A stretch of DNA of 64,000 nt from Candidatus Cloacimonadota bacterium (lineage in GTDB: Bacteria; Cloacimonadota; Cloacimonadia; Cloacimonadales; Cloacimonadaceae). The notes under the pieces are model-generated. The model saw only the letters and a program-made list of their open reading frames with translations. It was not told the origin of the DNA and made no database searches. This document shows, one piece after another, positions 8,786-19,400 of the stretch. Where the stretch lies: positions 1 to 64,000 of the forward strand of contig JAAYEF010000018.1 of NCBI GenBank assembly GCA_012728875.1, given 5' to 3'. Each line of letters opens with the position of its first letter. Within the stretch, counting starts at the first letter, position 1. Both the position numbers and the translations under genes were made by a program.

Positions 8786-9613
8786 TCAACCAAAATTATC
8801 GTTTTGACCCCAAAGCTGAGGTTCCAGCGGGATTTGGATATTCAAAAACTCATTCAGCCACCGCGAAACCTGATGGTAAAAAAGCGATTTCAACTCAAGG
8901 AAAGCCTCATCGTTCAGTTTGGAGGTCCACTCATCCATGAAGATCTTTTTGAATTCGATCGCCAGGCAGATGATGCGCTCCGGGTCAAGGCTATTCACCC
9001 AACGGGGGAAATGTCCGCCGGAGAACTTTACATCCATTCTGCAATCCAGGGTTTGGCTTTGCCAGGTTTGAGTGTTCAACAGTTCTCTCAATTCCTGCGC
9101 AGCAGGATAATGCTTTTGAGGAAGGTTGCTCCTGCCGATGATGATGTCCGGGTTTTCGCTTTGGGGGTCGGGTTCAGCATTTGGTCCTTTGCGGCGATGG
9201 TTGTAGCTGTGCAGGTCGAGCAGCACCAGCTTGGGATGTTCGCCTAAAAGCTTGCGGATTTGATATTCCATCAGGCGATGCCAGGATTCATAATCCCGAT
9301 GCAGATGCTGCAAAACATCAGCCGGGATGGGGACATTTCGAGCCTGCAAACCCCAGCAGTCTTCAGGGTTTTGGTAAACCGCCTTTTGCTGAGGACGGTT
9401 CAGGTCAACCGCAAAGCGGGAGCTTTCCAACACCACGCTGTTTGGAAAAAGACCGGCAATTTTGCCGGTGTGGGGGTCTTCCTCGCGCAGGCGCTCCGCT
9501 GCCGTGATGCCGCTGATGCGCTCCAGTTCCGGAGGCAGCCTGTGTCCGTTGTGGATGGCAGTTGCCAAAAGCGGCAGGCCTTCGTCCAGGATGCGAATGC
9601 TGGAATGAATCAC
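8786..9613 (-). CDS. N-formylglutamate amidohydrolase family protein
   Basis: AIHNGHRLPPEL, FAVDLNRP, LVLLDLHSYNHRR, family-like His/Asp arrangement. Confidence 0.8.
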   Translation of the reverse strand: MIHSSIRILDEGLPLLATAIHNGHRLPPELERISGITAAERLREEDPHTGKIAGLFPNSVVLESSRFAVDLNRPQQKAVYQNPEDCWGLQARNVPIPADVLQHLHRDYESWHRLMEYQIRKLLGEHPKLVLLDLHSYNHRRKGPNAEPDPQSENPDIIIGRSNLPQKHYPAAQELRELLNTQTWQSQTLDCRMDVKFSGGHFPRWVNSLDPERIICLAIEFKKIFMDEWTSKLNDEAFLELKSLFYHQVSRWLNEFLNIQIPLEPQLWGQNDNFG

Positions 9614-9650
9614 GGGCGCCGCCGCTTGTTTGTTTTATTGAAAAATGAGC

Positions 9651-10403
9651 TCAAAACTCCATGCCCTGTTCGCTGCGCAGGGTTCCGGCATCCACGCCGT
9701 GCGGTCCTTTGCCGCTGAATTTCACAGGATTGGATTCCGTTTCCACGCCTATTTCCACGCTTTCCTTGCCACCGGAGCTGCTTTTGAAGGTGTTCAACAG
9801 GGTGATGGACTGGTTTTCCTCCCAGGGGAAGAGGAAGTGCGAGCCTTGCTGCCAATAGGTGTAGTCTGAAGGCATATCCGCCCAGTAGGCACGGACCTGG
9901 GTGCTGGAATAGGCTTTGTAATAGCCGGTGTTGTAGAGCACACCATTGCCAGGGATGCTGATGTCGTCCATGCTTTGCGCTCCCAAACTCCAGTTTACAT
10001 ACAACGGATGCAGGTTGTGGCGTCCGGTGTTGCGCATTTTCAGGAAGAAGAGGTCCGAATCCGTAATCAGACTGGTGGTGTAGGAATCACCGCTGATGTT
10101 GCGGGTGCGGCTCCATTCCACCACAAGGCCAATGCGGTTTCCGTCGGCGTCGCTGCCCCAGGTTTCGGCTTCATAGTGGTAGGAACCATCATTGCGGTTG
10201 ATGCTGAAGCTCACCGTTTTTCCGGGAGCAACCACTTTTGTGCCATAACCCTGCACCGTGACGCGGATATCCGTGTAGAGCATGTTTTGGAAATAAGCCA
10301 CAAACGGGGTGGGATCCACATTGGGGGGATTCACCACCTCAATGATGCATGAGGTCAAAAGCAATGCCGACAGGGTCAGAGCATAAAAAATTATCTTGCG
10401 CAT
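9651..10403 (-). CDS. Lipoprotein of unknown function
   Basis: MRKIIFYALTLSALLLTSCIIEVVNPP signal/lipobox; no recognised domain. Confidence 0.6.
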   Translation of the reverse strand: MRKIIFYALTLSALLLTSCIIEVVNPPNVDPTPFVAYFQNMLYTDIRVTVQGYGTKVVAPGKTVSFSINRNDGSYHYEAETWGSDADGNRIGLVVEWSRTRNISGDSYTTSLITDSDLFFLKMRNTGRHNLHPLYVNWSLGAQSMDDISIPGNGVLYNTGYYKAYSSTQVRAYWADMPSDYTYWQQGSHFLFPWEENQSITLLNTFKSSSGGKESVEIGVETESNPVKFSGKGPHGVDAGTLRSEQGMEF

Positions 10404-10550
10404 GGTAAAACTCCTTTGGCTTGCCGCCTTTCGGGGCGGGAAACCACACTCTTTTCAAACCCGGATTCTGTTTTCATCCTCGGGCTTTCAAACATAATAC
10501 TCCGGGGAAACCAAAATCCTGCCAAAAGATTTTCTTTTTTAGCGGGAGGC

Positions 10551-11387
10551 TTATTTTTCCAGATATGCCAGGGCTGTTTTGCGTGCCAAATCCCTGATTC
10601 TGCCGATGTAAGCGGCTCTTTCCGTCACGCTGATCACACCGCGCGCATCCAAAAGATTGAAGTTGTGCGAACAGCGCAAAAGCTCGTCATAGGCGGGGAA
10701 GGGCAGCTTTTTTTCCACCAGCGCCAGGCACTCTTTTTCATGATCGGCAAACAGCCTGAAGAGCAGCCCGGTGTCGGCAGCGTTGAAGTTGTATTGGGAA
10801 AACTCCTGTTCCTTGTGGAAAAACAGCTCTCCATAGCTCAGGTGGTCGTTCCAGCGCAGCTCACGGTAGTCGTCCACATCCTGGATATACATGGCCAGGC
10901 GCTCCAATCCGTAGGTCAGTTCCACGCTCACGGGGAAGCAATCCTCACCTGCAACCTGCTGGAAATAGGTGAATTGGCTGATCTCCATGCCGTCCAGCCA
11001 AACTTCCCAACCCAAGCCCCAGGCGCCCAGAGTCGGGCTTTCCCAGTCGTCTTCCACAAAGCGGACGTCATGCTTGGAAATCGTGATTCCGATGGCTTCC
11101 AGGCTTCTGAGATACAGGTTTTGAATGTTGTCCGGTCCGGGTTTCAGGATCACCTGAAACTGATAGTAATGCTGAAGCCGGTTTGGGTTTTCGCCATAGC
11201 GTCCGTCTTTGGGACGCCGGCAGGGCTGGGCATAAGCCACGGCGGTGGGTTTGGGTCCCAGGGCTCCAAAAAAAGTGGCGGGATGAAAGGTTCCGGCTCC
11301 CATTTCCACGTCGTAAGGTTGTAAAACAGCACAACCCTCTGCAGCCCAATATGTTTGAAGTTTGAAGATGATGTCTTGAAAGGTCAT
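10551..11387 (-). CDS. glyQ: Glycyl-tRNA synthetase alpha subunit
   Basis: [47 protein letters not shown]...[33 protein letters not shown]. Confidence 0.96.
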   Translation of the reverse strand: MTFQDIIFKLQTYWAAEGCAVLQPYDVEMGAGTFHPATFFGALGPKPTAVAYAQPCRRPKDGRYGENPNRLQHYYQFQVILKPGPDNIQNLYLRSLEAIGITISKHDVRFVEDDWESPTLGAWGLGWEVWLDGMEISQFTYFQQVAGEDCFPVSVELTYGLERLAMYIQDVDDYRELRWNDHLSYGELFFHKEQEFSQYNFNAADTGLLFRLFADHEKECLALVEKKLPFPAYDELLRCSHNFNLLDARGVISVTERAAYIGRIRDLARKTALAYLEK

Positions 11388-11761
11388 TTTTTATACTCCC
11401 GGAGGCGGCGGCACTCCGTTCTGATTTCTTCCAGCCGGGAACGCAGGTCTGCAAGCACGCGCGTGGTTTCAGGGTTTAGCGGTGAAGCATTGGTTTTTGG
11501 TTTGGGAATTTCCCCCGCGCGAATCCGGCGGCGTTCCTCTTTCAGTTTCAGCCTTGCACCCTCAATCGTAAAGCGTTGATTGTGAAGCATATCCTGAATC
11601 CGGCGCAAAAGCTCCACATTTTCCTGGGTATATTTGCGAATCCTGCCTTGTTCCCGGCGGGGACGCAGAAAACTGAATTCACTTTCCCAATAGCGAATCA
11701 CATGCGGTTTTTCACCCAGCAAATTGCTGACTTCGCCGATGGTATAGTAATATTTTTTCAT
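11384..11761 (-). CDS. MerR family transcriptional regulator
   Basis: [25 protein letters not shown] winged helix; ATGA overlap with glyQ. Confidence 0.88.
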   Translation of the reverse strand: MKKYYYTIGEVSNLLGEKPHVIRYWESEFSFLRPRREQGRIRKYTQENVELLRRIQDMLHNQRFTIEGARLKLKEERRRIRAGEIPKPKTNASPLNPETTRVLADLRSRLEEIRTECRRLREYKK

Positions 11762-13293
11762 TTGGCGCCTCCAGGTTTCCTAAAACGGGCAAGCAGCGCC
11801 AAAAGCAGCGCAATTGCCACAAACACAAAGGGATAGCGATGAATCCGGCGAATGAACGGAACCTTGGCTGTCGTATAAAGGGGTGCGCTGATGTTTTTCA
11901 CCTCAAAGAGCCGGGTCTGAGCCAGAAATTTGCCCTTGGGATCAGCGATCAGCGAGATGCCGGTGTTTGCGCTGCGATAGATCTGGATTCTGTTTTCCAC
12001 GGCGCGGAAGCGGGTCATCACGGCATGCAGCCAGGGTCCGTAGGAACTGCCGAACCAGGCGTCGTTGGTGATGTTCACCAGGTAATCCTGCTTGTGAAAT
12101 TTCCCCGAAAGCGAATCCCGCGGAATCGCCATGCGATGGAAGATTTCCGGAAAAGCCAGTTCGTAGCAGATGGATGGCGAAAAGCCGAATTCACCACTTT
12201 CATCAAAGACAAGTTCGGTGCCAAACTCCCAATTGGCCTGACCCAGATTGACTTTCCACAGAACCGGAAACAGGCGCAGCCAAAGCATCCGTTCGCCCAC
12301 GGGAACCAGGATGTTCTTGAAATAGATGGGCTTGTTGAAATTATCCGGTTGAAACAGCGCGGAGGCATTGTAACTGCGCACCCCCACCGGGTGTTTGGGG
12401 TCGGTCTCATAATGCTGAAACCCTGTGTAAACATCCAGTTGAGCCTGCTCCACAAGCTCAATCATGTCGTAGCGTCCCCGGGAATTCCGAGCCAGCGGGG
12501 CAACCATGGCGCCTTCCGGCCAAATGATGATGCGGGCGGAATCTGCCTTGGCTTCCAAAGTGAGCTTCCTAAAGATCTCCAGGGATTTGAAGTATTGACT
12601 GTCATCCCACTTATCTTCCTGCGGTATGGAAGGTTGCATCACAAAAATCCCGGCATCGTGGCGGGTCAATTCCAGATTTTTGAGGCAATATGCCCCATAA
12701 GACAGCCAAGCTGCAAAAATGAGCACTATCCCAGTCAAAAAAGGCAGCATCCTCCGAGGCTGTTTTCGGGCTTGCAATGCTTTGTATAGCAAGAGGTTGA
12801 TTGCCATGATGAGGATGGATATCCCCACCACCCCGATCAGATCCGCCGCTTGGATCAGGATGCCATAATCCGCCAGAGAATAGGCTTGGTTGAACCATGG
12901 AAAGCGGGTTTCGCCAAAGTTTTGGATGAATTCGAAGGTCACCAAAACGCTCACAAAGCCCAAACAAGCAAAACGAGGCAGGGTTTTAAAGATGCGATTG
13001 ATGGCATAAAACACCAGATAGTATGCAAATACGTAAAAAAGCATCACGCCCACGAGAGCGCCCACATTCACATAGATCAGCCAGTAGAAAACCAAGGCAC
13101 AATAGACCACGGACATCATAAAACCCATCTGCAGCAGGCCTCTGGATTTGTTTTCAAGATTTTCAAACACATAGAGCAGCGGCAGCCAGCCCACAAAAGC
13201 CAGCCAGCCCAGATGCAGCGGCAGCCTGGAAAGCGCCAGCAGCAGCGCGCTGAGCAAAGTCAACAGCAGTTTATTGTTTTTCATCCTTGGCAC
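11758..13293 (-). CDS. lnt: Apolipoprotein N-acyltransferase
   Basis: Multi-TM N-terminus plus nitrilase domain (IIIWPEGAMV, SICYELAFPEI, NITNDAWFGSSYGPWLHAVMTRFRAVENRI). Confidence 0.92.
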   Translation of the reverse strand: MPRMKNNKLLLTLLSALLLALSRLPLHLGWLAFVGWLPLLYVFENLENKSRGLLQMGFMMSVVYCALVFYWLIYVNVGALVGVMLFYVFAYYLVFYAINRIFKTLPRFACLGFVSVLVTFEFIQNFGETRFPWFNQAYSLADYGILIQAADLIGVVGISILIMAINLLLYKALQARKQPRRMLPFLTGIVLIFAAWLSYGAYCLKNLELTRHDAGIFVMQPSIPQEDKWDDSQYFKSLEIFRKLTLEAKADSARIIIWPEGAMVAPLARNSRGRYDMIELVEQAQLDVYTGFQHYETDPKHPVGVRSYNASALFQPDNFNKPIYFKNILVPVGERMLWLRLFPVLWKVNLGQANWEFGTELVFDESGEFGFSPSICYELAFPEIFHRMAIPRDSLSGKFHKQDYLVNITNDAWFGSSYGPWLHAVMTRFRAVENRIQIYRSANTGISLIADPKGKFLAQTRLFEVKNISAPLYTTAKVPFIRRIHRYPFVFVAIALLLALLARFRKPGGAK

Positions 13294-14101
13294 CGGTGTA
13301 AACCATTTTCATTTGCCAAATGCCATCATCCCAAAGCAGGGTGGCGATGTTTCCTCGCGCGGCAATGGAGATGGGGTTCATGCCTTCTCTGCCAGGGTCA
13401 AAAAGGCTGCCGCGACCGATGACCCAGGGATATGGCATGATGGAAAGAAATTCCCCCATCAGTGTGAAAACGCGGGTATCGGGCACCATAACACCATATT
13501 GCCATTGCATCAAGCCATGTGACCAAAGAAAATCCTTGTCGCAATCAATGCTTTGAGGGCGTTGCAGATTAAAGCGGCCGAAGCGATACATTTCACGCCC
13601 ATCCAGAGGAGAAATACAAACCAGCTCGTCTGGCGCGGCATCATAAACGAACAGTGTTCCATCCGGGGCAACGCAAAAAAGCTCTGGCTGCAGAAGCTTG
13701 GTAAGTGGAAAATCGGAGATATACTGACCTTCAGGGCTGTATTTGCGCAAGAGTTTGAGTGAGGAATCCAGCGCCAACAAGCCACCATCGGCATCAACGC
13801 CTATATCGCTGAGCCGCTGGAAGTTGGAGCGGTCAAACCCTATTCCGCCCACGCTGTTGAAACGCTCGCCATCCAAAAAGATGTCGATTTCCTGGCTTTC
13901 ACGGTTCAGGGCATACACCGTTCTGCCGCTGGATTCGCCAACCGCTTTGATGTATGGTCGCGGTGAAACTATTATTCTCAGAGGTTCCAGCCTGCCTTTT
14001 GCGAGGTCCAGCTTGGGTTTGTTCACGGCGCATCCAGCTGCCATGATGACCAAAATAGCCAGAATCGGCAGGCGGAGCTTTCGCTTTCGGTTAAAAAACA
14101 T
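13271..14101 (-). CDS. Beta-propeller-like (NHL/6-bladed) lipoprotein
   Basis: Lipobox MAAGCAVN; repetitive propeller-like strands; overlaps lnt start. Confidence 0.55.
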   Translation of the reverse strand: MFFNRKRKLRLPILAILVIMAAGCAVNKPKLDLAKGRLEPLRIIVSPRPYIKAVGESSGRTVYALNRESQEIDIFLDGERFNSVGGIGFDRSNFQRLSDIGVDADGGLLALDSSLKLLRKYSPEGQYISDFPLTKLLQPELFCVAPDGTLFVYDAAPDELVCISPLDGREMYRFGRFNLQRPQSIDCDKDFLWSHGLMQWQYGVMVPDTRVFTLMGEFLSIMPYPWVIGRGSLFDPGREGMNPISIAARGNIATLLWDDGIWQMKMVYTGAKDEKQ

Positions 14102-14103
14102 CG

Positions 14104-15822
14104 TTACTCCTTCAGACGCAGGTCTTTAAGCTTGCCCTGGATACTGGTTTTATTGCCAAAACGGTTGAATTCCAAGGTGTAGGTGATGTCCAGAATGCTA
14201 TTTTTCTTCAGAAGTGGCAGCATATCGCCCAGATTGTAGCCGATAAGGTCCAGCGCTACTCCATCCTTAATCACCTTCAATTTCAAATGGTTACGGCCAA
14301 CTGTGTAGGGGTAGTTTGCCACGGTGACTTCGCGCGTGAGCAACACCGGTCTATTGTTATCCGGTCCAAAAGGCGCGAAGCGGTCCACCCAATTCAGCAA
14401 AAACTCGCTGATGTCGTAAAGTTCCAGTTCATAATCGATTTCCAGCGGGGTGGCAATCTGCTGCGGCTCAAGGTGTTCCGCCACATAGCGCGCAAGTTCG
14501 TTTTCAAAGCGGTCGATGTATTCCTGCAGGATGGTGAAGCCCACGGCATATTTGTGTCCGCCGAAACTGTGGAGGTTGTGTCCGATGTGGGTGAGCGCAG
14601 CAAAGAGGTCAAAATCCGCCACGCTGCGTCCGGAGCCGCTGCCAAAGCCTTCCTTGAAGGAAATCATGATGACGGGGCGGTCATATTTTTCCACCAGTTT
14701 TGATGCCACGATGCCGATCACGCCGGGGTGCCAGTCGTCGCTGGAAACCACGATGCAGGGCACGGACGCCAGATCCTTATATTTTTTGTCGATGATATCG
14801 CAAGCTTCGTGGTAGGTTTTTTGATCTTCCTGCTGGCGCAGGGAATTTTGGCGCTCAATGATTTCGGCAAGTTCCTTGCTTTGCAGGCGATCCCGGGAAA
14901 TCAGGAGATCCACCGCCACGGAAGCTGATCCCATGCGTCCGGCGGCGTTGATGCGCGGTGCGATGCCAAACACGATGTCGGTGGTGTCGAGGTTTTTGGC
15001 GTTCAAGCCGGAAATCTGCATGAGGGCGTTCAGCCCCAGATTCTTTTTGTCGATGAGGTGCTGCAAGCCGATGTGGGCAAAAATGCGGTTTTCACCGATG
15101 AGCGGGACGATGTCTGCAATGGTGCCAACCGCCACCAAATCCATATATTTGAGGGTGTTTTCCTCGCTGGCGACACCCCGGCGCCGATAGATCGCCATCA
15201 AAAGTTTGTAAGCCACTCCAACCCCCGCCAAATGTGGGAAAGGATAGGGACAGTCCGGAAGCTTGGGATTGATGATGGCCAGCGCGGGAGGCAGTTCTTC
15301 CTTGGGGTTGTGGTGGTCGGTGATGATGATCTCCATGCCCTGGGCGTTGATGGCTTCAATCTCTTCCAGGGCGTTCACTCCGCAATCCACACTGACGATC
15401 AGCGAAGTGCCGTTTTCTTTGAGTTGATCCAAGCCGCCCAGGGAGAGGCCATAGCCGTCGATCATGCGGTGGGGGATGTAAAAATCGATGATGGCGCCCA
15501 AACGCTTGAGCCCAAGATAGAGCAGGGTTGTGGCGGTGGTGCCGTCCACATCATAGTCGCCATAAATGGTGATGCGTTCGCCGGAATCGATGGCTTTCAG
15601 GATGCGCTGCACCGCTTTTTCCATGTCCGGAAACAGGAAGGGGTCATGTTGATGCGCAAGCTGTGGTTCGAAAAAGTCATTGATCTGCCGGGGCGTGCGA
15701 AGCTGCTTTCGATACAGCATTTCCGCCACCAACCGCGGGCAATGCAGCTCGTCAATCAAAGCCTTGATCTGGTCTCGTTGGTCGGAGTCAAATTCATCCG
15801 GCATCAACCATTTCTTTTGCAT
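14104..15822 (-). CDS. recJ: Single-stranded-DNA-specific exonuclease RecJ
   Basis: ITIYGDYDVDGTTATTLL (DHH), SVDCGVNALEEI, IITDHHNP, GRMGSASVAVDLL, FGGHKYAVGFTI (DHHA1). Confidence 0.95.
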   Translation of the reverse strand: MQKKWLMPDEFDSDQRDQIKALIDELHCPRLVAEMLYRKQLRTPRQINDFFEPQLAHQHDPFLFPDMEKAVQRILKAIDSGERITIYGDYDVDGTTATTLLYLGLKRLGAIIDFYIPHRMIDGYGLSLGGLDQLKENGTSLIVSVDCGVNALEEIEAINAQGMEIIITDHHNPKEELPPALAIINPKLPDCPYPFPHLAGVGVAYKLLMAIYRRRGVASEENTLKYMDLVAVGTIADIVPLIGENRIFAHIGLQHLIDKKNLGLNALMQISGLNAKNLDTTDIVFGIAPRINAAGRMGSASVAVDLLISRDRLQSKELAEIIERQNSLRQQEDQKTYHEACDIIDKKYKDLASVPCIVVSSDDWHPGVIGIVASKLVEKYDRPVIMISFKEGFGSGSGRSVADFDLFAALTHIGHNLHSFGGHKYAVGFTILQEYIDRFENELARYVAEHLEPQQIATPLEIDYELELYDISEFLLNWVDRFAPFGPDNNRPVLLTREVTVANYPYTVGRNHLKLKVIKDGVALDLIGYNLGDMLPLLKKNSILDITYTLEFNRFGNKTSIQGKLKDLRLKE

Positions 15823-16389
15823 CTTTATTTCACCTTATTTATAACTATTTGCCACACAACATGTTGGCGAATCTTTTCTGAAGCATGGCATCAATATCCA
15901 GCGCTCATTTCAGAGCCCAAGGGAAAGATCCATGCCTGAAGGAGCCATTCTCCATAGCCTTTCTTTCTTGTAAAGGGAAATTTATCAAAATCACGAACAA
16001 AACCGCTTCCTCCTTGGCCCGAGCCCGACAGCCACCCATCCCGCACCCATGAGCCTCCCGCCTTTGGACGGGTGGTTGACGGGTATCGGCACAATGGAAG
16101 GCGCTCACCTATCAAGGAGGACGCAGGCTTGGGCACTTCTTCCTTGTCGATGTTACCAATTGATAAATATGGACTTAGAGTTCCGGCAACAATCGTTCCA
16201 AGAGTTTGGACACGATAACTGCACAGACCAAAGCAAACCGGTTCCAGAATCAGAGGTTCGCATATAGCTGGAAAACTGAATTAAAAAGGGTTTGATGCGG
16301 CTGCTGAAAGTTTTTCATGGCGAAAAAACTTCCTGTAAAAAACATTTGACAGAATCACGGGTTGAGGATTTACAGCCTTATAGGATCAA

Positions 16390-16453
16390 TGTGGTTTGCA
16401 GAATACCCTTGGCAACCACAGAGGCTGAACTTTTTCAGGTTCCTGGAGGGACC
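16390..16453 (+). promoter_or_regulatory. Structured 5' leader candidate (three consecutive hairpins)
   Basis: TGTGGTTtGC...GGcAACCACA; CTGAActttTTCAG; GGTTCCtggaGGGACC, ending 23 nt before ATG 16477. Confidence 0.35.
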
Positions 16454-16476
16454 AAAAAGAACATAGGAGTTTTCTG

Positions 16477-19400
16477 ATGCACATCCATCTGAGGGGCAGG
16501 GTGCTGCTGCTGACAGCGGCGATCCTTGTCTGCGTTTTCGCTCTTTCTGCCCAAACCCGGCAGATCGAGGTCTCACAATCTCAAAACCAAGTTCGTCTGG
16601 GTAACAACAGCGACTTTGGTTTTGACGTCAGCTACAGTGTTGGTGACTTGAAGATTCGTGAAGTCCAAACCAAGGAAGGGCTCTTTGACGAGCTTTTCAT
16701 CGAGGGTTGGGGCCACACGAACGCCGTGGGCGAGCCCAAATTGCCCATGCGGCGCGAGATCATCGCAGTCCCTCTTGGCGCCACTGTGCGCTTGAACATC
16801 AATTCCCGCAGCACGATGGAACTGGACTCTGCTTCCAATCAGCTTTTGCACCGCGTGATGCCGGCTCAGGAGCCAGTTTCCAAATCTGCCGACCTCGAAA
16901 GCATTCCCTTCGTGGTGAATGAAGAAAGCTATGGCAGAAGCGGATACAACAACCGTGACTGGGTTCAGGTTGAGGAACTTGGCCTCATGCGCGGCGTCAG
17001 GGTCATTGCCCTGGACTTTTTCCCCGTGCGTTACGATCCTGTGACGGGCTCACTGCAAGTGATGCGGAGCCTCGACTTGAGGGTCGATTTTGACAATCCG
17101 GACCTCATCGCCACGGCGGATTTGCTTGCCAAAACAGCTTCCGTGGAATATGATGCGTTGTATGATAATGTCTTTTTCAACTGGGATGCAGATTCACGCG
17201 CCAACTATATGCGCCATCCCACCAAGTATGTGATACTTTGCCCTCCCGCTCAAGCCACTCAAATGCAGGAGTTTGTGGATTGGAAAACACAGCAGGGCTA
17301 TCATGTGATTCTCACCACCGTGGGCACAGGCGGCACCGTGGCAAACACCACCACCGCCATCAAAGCATATATGCAAGGTCTTTGGGACAATGCGACCGAA
17401 TCTGACCCCGCGCCCACCTATTTGCTCATTGTGGGTGATGAATCCGGCAGCATTGCCATTGCCACCAACACCGGTGCCACAGACAGTCACGTCACAGACC
17501 TAACCTATGTGCGTTTGAATGGGACTGACTATTTGCCGGACATGTATTGGGGACGTTTTTCAGTTTCCAGCACCACAGAGCTGCAAAACATCATAGATAA
17601 AACCGTCACCTTTGAAAAGACGGCAATGCCTGACCTCAGCTATCTGGGCAAGACCATCCTCATCGCCGGAGTGGACTCCAACTGGGCTCCTTCACATGGC
17701 AACGGTGCCATCAACTATGCCACCAGCCAATATTTCAACACTACCCATGGCATCAATTCAGATAACTACCTCTATCCGGCTTCCGGACAGAGCGCGGCCG
17801 AAATCAGAACCAAAGCCAATGAAGGCCGTGGCTATATCAATTACACCGCCCATGGCAGCTATACAAGCTGGGCTGATCCCGAGTTTAACACCACTCACGT
17901 GAACGCCATGACCAACACCGGCAAATACGGCGTGATGATTGGTAACTGCTGTATTACCAGCTGGTTCAACTACAGCTCTCCCTGTTTTGGCGAAGCGGTG
18001 ATCCGTAAAGCCAACGCCGGTGGTGTGGTCTATATCGGCGGCATCAACAGCACTTATTGGGATGAAGACTACTACTGGGCTGTTGGCTACAAGACCCCCA
18101 TCAATGGCACTGCCCCCGCTTATGACGCAAACAAGCTTGGTGCCTACGATGCCGTGGCTCATAGCCATGGTGAGGCTTATGAAAATTGGGCGATGACCGT
18201 TGGCGACCAGATTTATATGGGCAACATGGCTGTCCAGCAAAGTGGCAGCTCCCGCACCAATTACTATTGGGAAATTTACCACATCATGGGCGACCCTTCT
18301 TTGATGCCCTACATGGGTGTGCCCACAGTCAATACTGCCACCTTCCCATCCACCATCCTGATTGGAACTCCCTCCATCAATATCACTGCCGAACCCTATT
18401 CCAGAGTCGCGCTTACCAAAGACGGCGTGATTCACGCAACGGCGATGATGCCCGCCAGTGGAGTTCTGAGCCTGCCCATCACTCCCTTCACCACCGTGGG
18501 CACCGCTCAGTTGGTGTTTACCGCTCAAAACAAGATCACCCGCATTGAGAGCATCATTGTGGCTCCCAACGCCGGTCCCTTTGTGACCGTGGATGCCATC
18601 AGCTATGCGGATAATAATAACAACACACCGGAATACAACGAAGCAGGACGCTTCAACGTCACCTTCAAAAATGTGGGTAATCAATCTGCTTCGAACGTGA
18701 CTGCCACCCTTACCTGCAGCACCGCCGGCATCACCATTACCGATAACAGCGAAACCATCGCCAGCATCGGAGCCGGTGCCAGCATTGTGCGCAACAACGC
18801 CTTTGCCTTCAACATCGCCAACAACGTCGCAGACGGCACCGTGGCAATGTTCAAGATAACCATGGTCTCCGGCAGCGAAACTTGGGAACACAATTTCACC
18901 CTCACGCTCAACGCCCCCAAACTGGTTTTTGGAGATTTCACCGTTACCGAGACCAGTGGCAACAACAACGGTAATCTGGATCCCGGAGAAAGCGGCACCC
19001 TCACAATGACTTTGCACAACAATGGCAACGCTGCCTCACCTGCAGGAAGCGTGAATCTCAGTTGTTTCCTTCTTGGGCTTACCATCAACCCCACCGATGT
19101 CAGCTTCTCCGCCATTCCCGCCTCTGGCAGCACCACCCTCAACTTCGGGCTCACCGCTGCCAGCTTTTTGAGCGTAGGAACTTTGGCAAACCTCACCTTT
19201 ACAGCCACAGCGGGCAGCTACAATGCCAGCACTCAGGAGCAAATTGAAATAGGCGCTCCCGATGTGATTATCATCGGCAGCGGCACCTCCACACAAGGCC
19301 AGCCTCTGAATAGATACTATAACTACAGTGGACATGAAGCGATCTACCTGGCTTCAGAACTGCAGGCTGCAGGCACCATCAAGAGCCTTGCCTATTATAA

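Noticed and set aside
15891-16136. 81-aa minus-strand ORF in the recJ-C25 intergenic gap
   Set aside because: Overlaps the dispersed intergenic repeat core; no family or good RBS, so more likely non-coding
17758-19017. 419-aa antisense ORF opposite the giant C25 gene (and similar long antisense ORFs at 10416-11324, 14287-15939, 44404-45459, 48355-49251)
   Set aside because: Composition-driven shadow ORFs; the opposite strand encodes convincing families
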